From: JAJNNC01 sp038232695 | GTDB lineage: Bacteria; Bacteroidota; Bacteroidia; Cytophagales; Cyclobacteriaceae | DNA length: 5,557 nucleotides | Direction: 5' to 3' | Assembly: GCA_038232695.1 (NCBI GenBank) | Contig: JBBSNI010000381.1 | Location: 1-5,557 of the forward strand | Shown here: positions 1 through 5,438 of the stretch, one piece after another | Layout of the letters: every line of letters starts with the position of its first letter | Position numbering within the stretch: the first letter of the stretch is position 1 | The notes under the pieces: model-generated | The model's input: the letters and a program-made list of their open reading frames with translations, nothing else | Databases searched by the model: none | What the model was told of the DNA's origin: nothing | Program-made: the position numbers and the translations under genes

Positions 1-1
1 G

Positions 2-2341
2 CAGGCTTCCGGCAAGCCATTGAAAGATATAGAAGTGTTTCTGCTAAACACTTCCCACCGCGTGTTTACCAATGAAAAAGGTCGCTATACGATCAAAGCT
101 AAGCCGGGAAGCTACCAGATCACAGCTTTTGGTCTGGAGCGGAAAAGCAAGACTTACGGTATTAAATTGCGTACAGGACAAACACAGCAGGTAGATTTTG
201 CGATGCAACCGCTGGAAGTGCTATTGAAGGAAGTAGAAGCCTTGGGTACTGAAGAAAGCCTCGATATAACGCGCCTCAACGGAGTGGAAGGCACGCTGAT
301 CTATGAGGCAAAGAAAAATGAGGTCATCCACATAGACCGGCTCAACGCCAACCTGGCGACCAACAATGCCCGGCAGGTGTTTGCCAAAGTGCCCGGCCTC
401 AATGTCTGGGAAAGCGACGCGGCAGGCTTGCAATTGGGCATCGGAGGGCGCGGGCTGAACCCCAACCGTACTTCTAACTTTAATACCCGGCAAAATGGCT
501 ATGACATCGCCGCCGACCCCCTGGGCTATCCGGAAAGTTATTACACCCCACCCGTAGAATCCCTGGAAAAGATTGAGATCGTCCGCGGCGCGGCTTCTTT
601 GCAGTATGGCACCCAGTTTGGTGGGATGATCAACTTTTTGTTCAAACGGGCACCCGAAGGCGACCCATTTACATTCAACACCCGCAATACCGTAGGTTCG
701 TTTGGGTTGCTAAGTTCTTACAACAGCGTTTCGGGCAACACCGGCAAGATGGACTACCTGGCTTTTTACCAGCGCAAACAAGGTAACGGCTGGCATGAAA
801 ACGAACAGTTCCGTTCCAATACAGTCTTTACCGATGCCAACTTCCAACTGACCGACGAATGGTTCCTGTGCTTTGAGTTCACCCACATGGATTACCTGGC
901 GCAGCAGCCCGGCGGACTCACCGACCGTATGTTTGCCCAAAACCCCCGGCAGTCGGTGCGCAGCAGAAACTGGTTTGCGCTCCAGTGGAACATTCCTGCG
1001 ATGGTCATAGAATATACCGCCAGCCCTAAGACCAAACTCAATCTGAAAACTTTTGGACTGATAGGCTCCCGGAAAGCTTTGGGCAACCTGCAAAGTGTGA
1101 CGGTAGCCGACCAGCCGGACGAAAACCGGAACCTGCTGTGGGACAATTACCTTAACTTCGGCTCGGAACTGCGTGTGCTGCACCGTTATGAGATCAAGGA
1201 AAAGCCGCAGGCACTGGCCACTGGTGTGCGCTACTACCAGGGAAATACGCAAAAAAGGCAGGGCGAAGGCAACAATGGCACCGGGCCGGATTTTGATTTT
1301 CTCAACCCGGACCGCCTGGAAGATTCGGATTTTACCTTCCCTTCGCGCAACCTTGCCTTTTTTGCCGAAAACATCGTCAACCTGACCGGCCGGTGGAGTG
1401 TCACGCCGGGGCTTCGGGCAGAATACATTGACACCCAAAGCCAGGGATATTACCGGGAAAGCCGTCGCGACCTGGCAGGCAACGTCATCTTTGATACGAC
1501 CGTGTATGAAACCAAACAGAGAGCAAGGGCTTTTCTGCTGGCCGGCGTAGGTGTCAGCTACAAATCTGATGAGGCAATAGAAGCCTACGGCAACGTATCC
1601 CAAAACTACCGGGCGATCAACTTCAACGATCTGCGGGTCAACAACCCCAGCCTGAAGGTAGACGAAAACCTGGAAGACGAAAGAGGCTTCAATGCCGACA
1701 TAGGCGTCAGAGGAAATATCAACAACTTCCTTTACTTCGACTGGAGCGCTTTTTATTTGCGGTACAACAACCGGATCGGAGCCCTGTGGAAAAAAGAAAT
1801 TGACCCACTTTTTGGGGAAAGGTCTTACCGTTTCCGCACCAACATTGCCGACGCTTACATTGTAGGCTTTGAATCTTTCACCGAGATCAAATTAGGTTCC
1901 TGGCTGTTTGGTAAAAAATCATCTACCGATCTGTCTGCCTTTGTCAACGCAGCCCTGATAGAAGGGCAATATGCCGCCTCCCATGAATCTGCTTTCCGGG
2001 ACAAAGAAGTAGAACTCGTACCTCCTCTGAACCTGAAAGCCGGTCTTACCTACGACTACCGGGACTTTTCCGCTACCCTGCAATATACTTATGTAGCACA
2101 ACACTACTCGGAAGCTACCAACACTACGCAGGTCGCCAGCGGCATCGACGGACTGATTCCATCTTATGATGTAGTGGATTTTTCCTGCAAATACAGGTAT
2201 AAGTTTGCCCAGGCAGAAGCAGGCATCAACAACCTGATGAACGAAATGTATTTCACCCGCAGAGCTTCCGGCTATCCCGGGCCAGGCATTATCTCAGCCC
2301 CCGGACGAAGCTTCTTCCTTACCTTGGCCCTTGAATTTTGA
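2..2341 (+). CDS. TonB-dependent outer-membrane receptor, FecA-like (5'-truncated by window edge)
   Basis: The reading frame is open from base 2, so the TTG at 20 is an internal Leu codon and the true start, with the signal peptide, lies upstream. The visible part is 779 residues. Residues 1 to about 75 form a carboxypeptidase-regulatory-like beta-sandwich (GKPLKDIEVFLL, then TNEKGRYTI and PGSYQITAFG). It is followed by a weak TonB-box-like stretch, LLKEVEALG. The plug domain spans about 100-216 and contains GIGGRGLNPNR, GYDIAADPLGYPESYYTPP and EIVRGAASLQYGTQFGG (from about base 575). The remainder is a 22-strand-type beta barrel ending in LTLALEF, with the C-terminal Phe expected for outer-membrane insertion. 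The plug motifs match the FecA / ferric-dicitrate branch of the family, so import of a ferric chelate energised by TonB-ExbBD is the best inference, but the ligand cannot be read from sequence. No partner genes are visible downstream, where ahcY converges. Confidence 0.93.
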   Translation, partial: QASGKPLKDIEVFLLNTSHRVFTNEKGRYTIKAKPGSYQITAFGLERKSKTYGIKLRTGQTQQVDFAMQPLEVLLKEVEALGTEESLDITRLNGVEGTLIYEAKKNEVIHIDRLNANLATNNARQVFAKVPGLNVWESDAAGLQLGIGGRGLNPNRTSNFNTRQNGYDIAADPLGYPESYYTPPVESLEKIEIVRGAASLQYGTQFGGMINFLFKRAPEGDPFTFNTRNTVGSFGLLSSYNSVSGNTGKMDYLAFYQRKQGNGWHENEQFRSNTVFTDANFQLTDEWFLCFEFTHMDYLAQQPGGLTDRMFAQNPRQSVRSRNWFALQWNIPAMVIEYTASPKTKLNLKTFGLIGSRKALGNLQSVTVADQPDENRNLLWDNYLNFGSELRVLHRYEIKEKPQALATGVRYYQGNTQKRQGEGNNGTGPDFDFLNPDRLEDSDFTFPSRNLAFFAENIVNLTGRWSVTPGLRAEYIDTQSQGYYRESRRDLAGNVIFDTTVYETKQRARAFLLAGVGVSYKSDEAIEAYGNVSQNYRAINFNDLRVNNPSLKVDENLEDERGFNADIGVRGNINNFLYFDWSAFYLRYNNRIGALWKKEIDPLFGERSYRFRTNIADAYIVGFESFTEIKLGSWLFGKKSSTDLSAFVNAALIEGQYAASHESAFRDKEVELVPPLNLKAGLTYDYRDFSATLQYTYVAQHYSEATNTTQVASGIDGLIPSYDVVDFSCKYRYKFAQAEAGINNLMNEMYFTRRASGYPGPGIISAPGRSFFLTLALEF

Positions 2342-2346
2342 TAAAA

Positions 2347-2392
2347 GACGGAAGACCGAAGTCCGAAGCTTTTTTTACTTCCGTCTTCCGTC
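2347..2392. terminator. Hairpin between convergent genes, probable bidirectional terminator
   Basis: The left arm at 2347-2362 (GACGGAAGACCGAAGT) pairs with the right arm at 2377-2392 (ACTTCCGTCTTCCGTC). This is 15 of 16 pairs around a 14-base loop that contains seven T. The hairpin begins 5 bases after the receptor stop codon and 15 bases beyond the ahcY stop. Read in the ahcY direction it is followed by CTTTTATC, a modest U-tract. In the receptor direction the T-run lies in the loop, so intrinsic termination there is less canonical. The arms are made of 7-base repeats (see the repeat entry). The hairpin is seen directly; termination is inferred. Confidence 0.6.
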
Positions 2393-2404
2393 ATCCGACT
2401 TCAA
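2347..2404. repeat. Two inverted arrays of 7-bp repeats
   Basis: On the + strand 2347-2367 reads as three heptads: GACGGAA, GACCGAA, GTCCGAA. From 2377 to 2404 four heptads run in the opposite orientation: ACTTCCG, TCTTCCG, TCATCCG, ACTTCAA. The two arrays face each other across a T-rich centre and fill almost the whole gap between the receptor and ahcY. The degenerate heptad structure is seen directly. Its wider genomic distribution cannot be judged from this window. Confidence 0.6.
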
Positions 2405-2407
2405 GCT

Positions 2408-3715
2408 TTAATAGCGGTAATATTCCGGCTTGAAAGGACCTTTTACCTCTACACCGATATACTCCGCCTGGTCTTTAGATAAGGTATCCAGTTCTGCACC
2501 GATCTTGGATAAGTGCAAGGCGGCTACTTTTTCGTCTAAGTGCTTGGGCAGCATATAAACGCCAGGTTCGTACTGGTCGGTGTTTTTCCAAAGCTCCAAC
2601 TGCGCCAGCACCTGGTTAGAGAAGGAGTTGGACATTACAAAAGATGGGTGACCGGTTGCGCAGCCTAAGTTGACCAGCCGGCCTTCGGCCAGCAGCAGGA
2701 TTTCGCGTCCGCTTTCCAGTTCGTACAAGTCTACCTGCGGCTTGATCTCCGTCTTTTCCTTAGCGTTCTTGTTAAGCCAGGCTACGTCAATCTCATTGTC
2801 GAAGTGACCGATGTTACAGACAATAGCCTTGTCCTTCATCTGCTTGAAGTGCCGGTCTACAATAATGTTTTTGTTGCCGGTAGCAGTCACCACAATGTCG
2901 GCTTCAGCGACAGCATTGTCCATTTTCTTCACTTCAAAGCCGTCCATGGCCGCCTGTAAACCGCAGATCGGGTCAATTTCGGTCACGATCACACGTACAC
3001 CTGCCCCGCGCAGCGATTGTGCAGAGCCTTTGCCCACGTCGCCATAGCCTGCTACCACGGCTACTTTGCCGGCCATCATCACATCGGTTGCCCGGCGGAT
3101 AGCGTCTACCAAAGATTCTTTGCAGCCGTATTTGTTGTCAAACTTGGATTTGGTCACCGAGTCGTTGACGTTGATGGCGGGCAGCAGCAGCGTACCTTTC
3201 TTCATGCGCTCATACAGGCGGTGTACGCCGGTGGTCGTCTCTTCAGAAATTCCTTTGATGCCCTGCACCATCTCAGGGTATTGATCTAAGACCATGTTGG
3301 TCAGGTCGCCGCCATCGTCTAAGATCATGTTCAGCGGCTTTCTATCTTCGCCGAAGAACAGCGTTTGTTCTATACACCAGTTAAATTCTTCTTCGTTCAT
3401 ACCTTTCCAGGCAAACACGGGAATGCCTGCGGCGGCAATGGCGGCGGCGGCATGATCCTGCGTGGAGAATATGTTGCACGAAGACCAGGTCACTTCCGCA
3501 CCTAATTCTACCAGCGTCTCGATCAGTACGGCGGTCTGTATGGTCATGTGCAGGCAACCGGCAATGCGGGCGCCTTTCAGCGGCTTTTGTGGGCCATACT
3601 CCTCGCGGATAGTCATCAGTCCGGGCATTTCGGCTTCTGCCAGCCTGATCTCTTTGCGGCCCCAATCGGCCAGGGCAATATCTTTTACTTTGTAATTGAC
3701 TTTTTCTTCAACCAT
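2408..3715 (-). CDS. ahcY: S-adenosylhomocysteine hydrolase (adenosylhomocysteinase)
   Basis: This NAD-dependent cytosolic enzyme reversibly splits S-adenosylhomocysteine into adenosine and homocysteine, relieving product inhibition of methyltransferases in the activated methyl cycle. The protein is 435 residues, close to the 432 of the human enzyme, and lacks the extra segment of the longer ~470-495-residue bacterial forms. Family motifs are all present: CLHMT (His56), SCNIFSTQDHAAAA (79-92), ILDDGGDLTN (about 131-140), GISEETTTGVH (155-165), NDSVTKSKFDNKYGC (184-198, with Lys189 and Asp193 corresponding to the catalytic Lys/Asp pair), the Rossmann loop GYGDVGKG (223-230), then NIGHFDNEID and GHPSFVMSNSF. 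The C-terminal PFKPEYYRY carries the Lys and Tyr that reach into the neighbouring subunit's NAD site. The ATG at 3715 fits the family N-terminus and a short leader from the promoter upstream. No Shine-Dalgarno sequence is seen, as is usual for the phylum. The gene appears monocistronic and converges on the receptor gene. Confidence 0.98.
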   Translation of the reverse strand: MVEEKVNYKVKDIALADWGRKEIRLAEAEMPGLMTIREEYGPQKPLKGARIAGCLHMTIQTAVLIETLVELGAEVTWSSCNIFSTQDHAAAAIAAAGIPVFAWKGMNEEEFNWCIEQTLFFGEDRKPLNMILDDGGDLTNMVLDQYPEMVQGIKGISEETTTGVHRLYERMKKGTLLLPAINVNDSVTKSKFDNKYGCKESLVDAIRRATDVMMAGKVAVVAGYGDVGKGSAQSLRGAGVRVIVTEIDPICGLQAAMDGFEVKKMDNAVAEADIVVTATGNKNIIVDRHFKQMKDKAIVCNIGHFDNEIDVAWLNKNAKEKTEIKPQVDLYELESGREILLLAEGRLVNLGCATGHPSFVMSNSFSNQVLAQLELWKNTDQYEPGVYMLPKHLDEKVAALHLSKIGAELDTLSKDQAEYIGVEVKGPFKPEYYRY

Positions 3716-3737
3716 GAGCTTATTTTTGATTTGTGTT

Positions 3738-3755
3738 TAATTTTGCGCAAAATTA
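3738..3755. repeat. 18-bp perfect palindrome over the ahcY -7 box and start site
   Basis: TAATTTTGCGCAAAATTA is its own reverse complement over all 18 bases. It covers the -7 element and extends across the predicted transcription start of ahcY. That position would suit an operator for a dimeric repressor. Equally, it may arise from one TAnnTTTG box plus a chance mirror image. No matching -33 element is seen for a divergent promoter on the + strand. Confidence 0.5.
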
Positions 3756-3778
3756 GTATATTATCAGCTAACACCAAA
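3748..3778 (-). promoter_or_regulatory. Bacteroidota-type promoter of ahcY
   Basis: Read on the - strand, TTTG (3778-3775) is followed after 19 bases by TAATTTTG (3755-3748). This matches the known Bacteroidota primary-sigma pattern, a -33 TTTG/TTG and a -7 TAnnTTTG about 19-20 bases apart. Transcription would start near 3743, giving a leader of roughly 27 bases before the ATG at 3715. That is too short to hold a SAH or SAM riboswitch. Confidence 0.65.
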
Positions 3779-3847
3779 CCTGAAAAGAACACTATACTCT
3801 TTAAAAGTACATCTGTTTAGGCATTACTCTAAGTTGTAGACCGTAAG

Positions 3848-4129
3848 CTATTTCCCGGATAAATAATTAAGGTCAAACCTGAATCCTTGTAAATCATCAA
3901 AAAGTGATTCCCCACAAATTCCTTGATTAAACAAAAACCTGTAAAGACTTTGAATGTCATGTATACCCCCGTCAGGATAATTAAGCGAAGGCTTTGGTAT
4001 AAGGTGATAAGTAATTGGATTATTATCCGGAAACAACACATCACAAATCTCCTTTAAACTACACTCCGAATCCAAATAGATGAACACACCCTTTTGTTTC
4101 TTCATATTTTTAAATTTACCAATAGACAT
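3848..4129 (-). CDS. Small hypothetical protein (93 codons), start uncertain
   Basis: I do not recognise this protein. From the first ATG it has 93 residues. A second Met at residue 9 (base 4105, MKKQKGVFIYLD) is the more natural start, giving 85 residues. The sequence is soluble and mixed in composition, with no signal peptide, membrane segment or cysteine motif. It starts with a beta-strand-like GVFIYLD, continues with CSLKEICDVLF, and ends FRFDLNYLSGK. A Pro-rich stretch (NNPITYHLIPKPSLNYPDGG) sits in the middle. The first ATG lies exactly within the outer end of the neighbouring transposon repeat (4127-4129), so its first eight codons may be insertion-junction sequence or the gene may have lost its original 5' end. 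The codon pattern looks more protein-like than the overlapping frame at 3829-4044. Neither a convincing promoter nor a terminator is seen. Confidence 0.5.
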   Translation of the reverse strand: MSIGKFKNMKKQKGVFIYLDSECSLKEICDVLFPDNNPITYHLIPKPSLNYPDGGIHDIQSLYRFLFNQGICGESLFDDLQGFRFDLNYLSGK

Positions 4130-4139
4130 TAGTTTCGTG
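4127..4139 (+). repeat. Terminal inverted repeat, left end of copy 1
   Basis: CATTAGTTTCGTG matches the reverse complement of 4558-4570 at all 13 bases and recurs at 5104-5116. Similarity between the two ends of copy 1 continues outward for about 24 more bases at roughly two thirds identity, but not at copy 2. Confidence 0.7.
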
Positions 4140-4142
4140 AAG

Positions 4143-4445
4143 TTAGGCGGCTTTAGCGGCTGCTTGCGAGCGATTGGAATGAAATAGGGTCACATTGTCT
4201 ATAAAAGCAGGTGTTGGGGTAATTGCCTGACTGGTTAGCATTTCTTTGAACATCCATTGCACGTATAGCTGAGTAGGATGTTTCTTCTTGCGATACCAAG
4301 GCCGCCCCTTTAACAAGTCCATAGGCTGTGTGGCTGGCTGGTCTGCTTGTTGAACAAACCACAGAGAACGGCAGGCGGCTAACAAAGCCCGGAAGGTGCG
4401 CTCCACGCCGGATTTACCCCTACGATACAGCGGTAGCTTTGGCAC
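4143..4445 (-). pseudogene. Transposase C-terminal fragment, copy 1 (100 codons)
   Basis: An uninterrupted 100-codon frame starts at a GTG, and the frame stays open upstream to 4497. Its core (GKSGVERTFRALLAAC, then a short variable linker, then RPWYRKKKHPTQL and VQWMFKEMLT) resembles the end of IS701-type DDE transposases. There an ERT...LL...LWF helix is followed by PWY[RK]xKxxPS and a D-x2-M helix. The catalytic DDE core is missing, so the product cannot transpose anything by itself. It shares about 73 of 100 residues with copy 2, without any indel. The stop codon lies 4 bases inside the left inverted repeat. The family assignment comes from recalled motif patterns, not a search. A standalone small gene carried by the element is the alternative. 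Confidence 0.55.
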
Positions 4446-4557
4446 TGACGGTCCGCCGCGCAGCAGTGACTCTTGGTGTTTGGTTTTGTCACTTATACAT
4501 CAAAGCTACGCCATGGATGTTTTAGCTTTTTGAAAGTTGACTCGAAGAGCCGAAAAA

Positions 4558-4570
4558 CACGAAACTAATG
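4558..4570 (-). repeat. Terminal inverted repeat, right end of copy 1
   Basis: CACGAAACTAATG is the exact inverted partner of 4127-4139. Its last three bases form an ATG that opens a 20-codon frame running outward to a TAA at 4628-4630. No third copy of this inverted end is found in the window, so the corresponding end of copy 2 is missing or lies beyond 5557. Confidence 0.65.
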
Positions 4571-4757
4571 GCTACAGGAAACCTCAAAAATTTGGCAGAT
4601 ATTGTTGAACAACAGGCAGAAGAAAATTAAATTACTGTATGACAAACAGAAAAGCAGATTTACCAGTATGAATATGGAAAGATATTTATTTATTAGAGGA
4701 ACAAATTTGCTTAGAAAGAGTTGAACTTTGAAACCAATTTATACTAACTATACAATT
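4571..4757. other. AT-rich spacer between IS relic and small secreted-protein gene
   Basis: No gene of useful length is supported here. A 20-codon frame (4568-4630, beginning MATGNLKNLADIVEQQ) starts inside the IS end. After two stops the same frame reads QTEKQIYQYEYGKIFIY, so this could be the worn remnant of a displaced gene. A weak -7-like GAACTTTG at 4723-4730 differs from TAnnTTTG at one fixed position and has no correctly spaced -33 partner. A promoter for the gene at 4758 is therefore likely here but not demonstrable. Confidence 0.4.
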
Positions 4758-5009
4758 ATGAAAACACTCTTTAAACTTATCAGCATGTTAGCCGTAGCTA
4801 TAATGCTATTCACTGCTTTACCGGCAATTAGCCAGACTGACCCCGGATCAGGAACCCCGACTACAATGAATGACGATGACGATGACGACGACTTCGATTA
4901 CGGCTGGATAGGTCTGCTTGGCTTGGCAGGTCTTTTAGGTTTAAGACGCAGGAAAGACCAAGTCAACAATACTACTGGTACTACTGACCGAACCACTACA
5001 GGTCGTTAA
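4758..5009 (+). CDS. Small exported WGxxGxxG-type protein
   Basis: The protein has 83 residues from ATG 4758. An in-frame TTG at 4728 would add ten residues ahead of a typical signal peptide and is rejected. Residues 1-25 form a Sec signal peptide (MKTLFKLISMLAVAIML core, likely cut after Ser25 in AIS-Q). A short Thr/Gly/Pro linker follows, then seven consecutive Asp (39-45). Next comes the hydrophobic segment YGWIGLLGLAGLLGL, with glycines at 49, 52, 55, 58 and 61, exactly three apart. A basic RRRK cluster (63-66) and a Thr/Asn/Arg-rich tail of 17 residues complete it. The layout matches small bacterial proteins called the WGxxGxxG family, with the first Trp replaced by Tyr. Their function is not established. 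The hydrophobic segment plus Arg cluster resembles tripartite C-terminal sorting signals, so envelope anchoring is inferred. The gene is alone between two IS relics and has its own terminator. Confidence 0.75.
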   Translation: MKTLFKLISMLAVAIMLFTALPAISQTDPGSGTPTTMNDDDDDDDFDYGWIGLLGLAGLLGLRRRKDQVNNTTGTTDRTTTGR

Positions 5010-5033
5010 TAACCTGATTCGAGTATCTTTTCA

Positions 5034-5059
5034 GAAAAGGAGGCTTCGGCCTTCTTTTC
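5034..5059 (+). terminator. Rho-independent terminator with cUUCGg tetraloop
   Basis: GAAAAGGAGGC (5034-5044) and GCCTTCTTTTC (5049-5059) form an 11-pair stem containing one G-U wobble, closed by the very stable C(UUCG)G tetraloop. The 3' arm is T-rich and is followed by GTTC. The hairpin lies 24 bases after the stop codon at 5009 and fits termination of the small exported-protein gene. It also insulates that gene from the second IS relic, which is oriented the other way. Confidence 0.8.
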
Positions 5060-5103
5060 GTTCATCCAAGCATAAAAAAGCGATGCATAGACTATACTAT
5101 ACT

Positions 5104-5116
5104 CATTAGTTTCGTG
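5104..5116 (+). repeat. Terminal repeat of copy 2
   Basis: CATTAGTTTCGTG is identical to 4127-4139 and in the same orientation, directly next to the stop codon (5120-5122) of the transposase-like frame. It is the third occurrence of this 13-mer in the window, counting the inverted one at 4558-4570. Confidence 0.65.
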
Positions 5117-5119
5117 AAG

Positions 5120-5422
5120 TCAAGCTGCTTTAGCAGTTTGTTGCGAGGGTTTGTGTTTAAATACAGTCAGATCATCTCTGAAAGCAGGTGTTGGGATAAC
5201 TGCTTGGTCGGTGAGCATTTCTTTAAACATCCACTGCACGTCTAGCTGAGTAGGATGTTTCTTCTTGCGATACCAAGGACGGTTCCTGAGCAAGTCTATC
5301 GGTACACTGCCTTGCTGATTTGCCTGTTGAATAAACCAGAGTGAACGACAGGCGGCCAATAAAGCACGGAATGTGCGCTCCACGCCGGATTTACCCCTAC
5401 CAGACAGCGATAACTTTGACAT
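5120..5422 (-). pseudogene. Transposase C-terminal fragment, copy 2 (100 codons)
   Basis: The frame has 100 codons from an ATG at 5422, limited upstream by an in-frame TGA at 5441-5443. Residues 10-30 (GKSGVERTFRALLAAC and the following RSLWF) and RPWYRKKKHPTQL are identical to copy 1. Differences cluster in the linker (QANQQGSVPIDLLRN against QADQPATQPMDLLKG) and the C-terminal tail, with both ending AKAA. Much of the DNA difference falls at synonymous third positions, so the sequence was coding while the copies diverged. As in copy 1 the DDE catalytic region is absent. The IS701-like assignment rests on motif resemblance only. The overlapping + strand frame at 5373-5555 is a shadow. Confidence 0.55.
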
Positions 5423-5438
5423 TGACGGTTCGCCGCGC

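Larger units (their letters stand above)
4127..4570 (-). mobile_element. Deleted IS element, copy 1 (444 bp, both ends present)
   Basis: The element is bounded by perfect 13-bp inverted repeats, CATTAGTTTCGTG at 4127-4139 and CACGAAACTAATG at 4558-4570. It contains the 3' part of a transposase-like gene whose stop codon (TAA at 4143-4145) lies just inside the left end, as in intact IS elements. Bases 4127-4461 are repeated at 5104-5438. Bases 4462-4557 are unique in the window and probably represent the original promoter-side end of the element. At 444 bp it is far too short for a full transposase gene, so it is an internally deleted, MITE-like derivative. No target-site duplication is visible (AATAGA on the left, GCTACA on the right). 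Confidence 0.6.
5104..5438 (-). mobile_element. IS relic, copy 2 (one end visible)
   Basis: These 335 bases align without a gap to 4127-4461 in the same orientation, starting with the same 13-bp terminal sequence CATTAGTTTCGTG (5104-5116). Homology stops at the same GCGCGGCG (read on the - strand) as in copy 1. Beyond 5438 the sequence is unrelated to 4462-4557, and no inverted partner end appears up to 5557. The element is therefore either larger and cut off by the window edge, or has lost its promoter-side end. Flanking bases to the left (ACTATACTATACT) share nothing convincing with copy 1's flank, which fixes the element boundary at CATTAG. Confidence 0.55.

Noticed and set aside
20..22. 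TTG as the start codon of the TonB-dependent receptor
   Set aside because: The frame is open to base 2 (QASGKP) and continues a carboxypeptidase-regulatory-like domain, so the real start is outside the window.
710..1603. Long - strand open frame inside the receptor gene
   Set aside because: It is a complementary shadow of a clear coding sequence. It has no recognisable domain, and its composition reflects the receptor codons.
2811..3289. + strand frames opposite ahcY
   Set aside because: They are antisense shadows of a strongly conserved enzyme gene.
3716..3780. SAH or SAM riboswitch upstream of ahcY
   Set aside because: The predicted leader is only about 27 bases and shows no stem set of the right kind.
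3829..4044. 71-codon - strand frame overlapping the 93-codon frame
   Set aside because: It overlaps in another phase and its composition is hydrophobic and low in complexity. The 93-codon frame is more protein-like.
4115..4582. Target-site duplication around IS copy 1
   Set aside because: The bases flanking the two ends (AATAGA and GCTACA) do not form a direct repeat, and the YTAR-like TTAG/CTAA at the ends are simply the inverted repeat.
4728..4757. TTG start giving a 93-residue version of the exported protein
   Set aside because: It would place ten polar residues in front of a standard signal peptide that begins at ATG 4758.
5086..5103. ACTAT tandem repeats left of copy 2
   Set aside because: About two and a half units of a 5-base AT-rich motif is within chance expectation.
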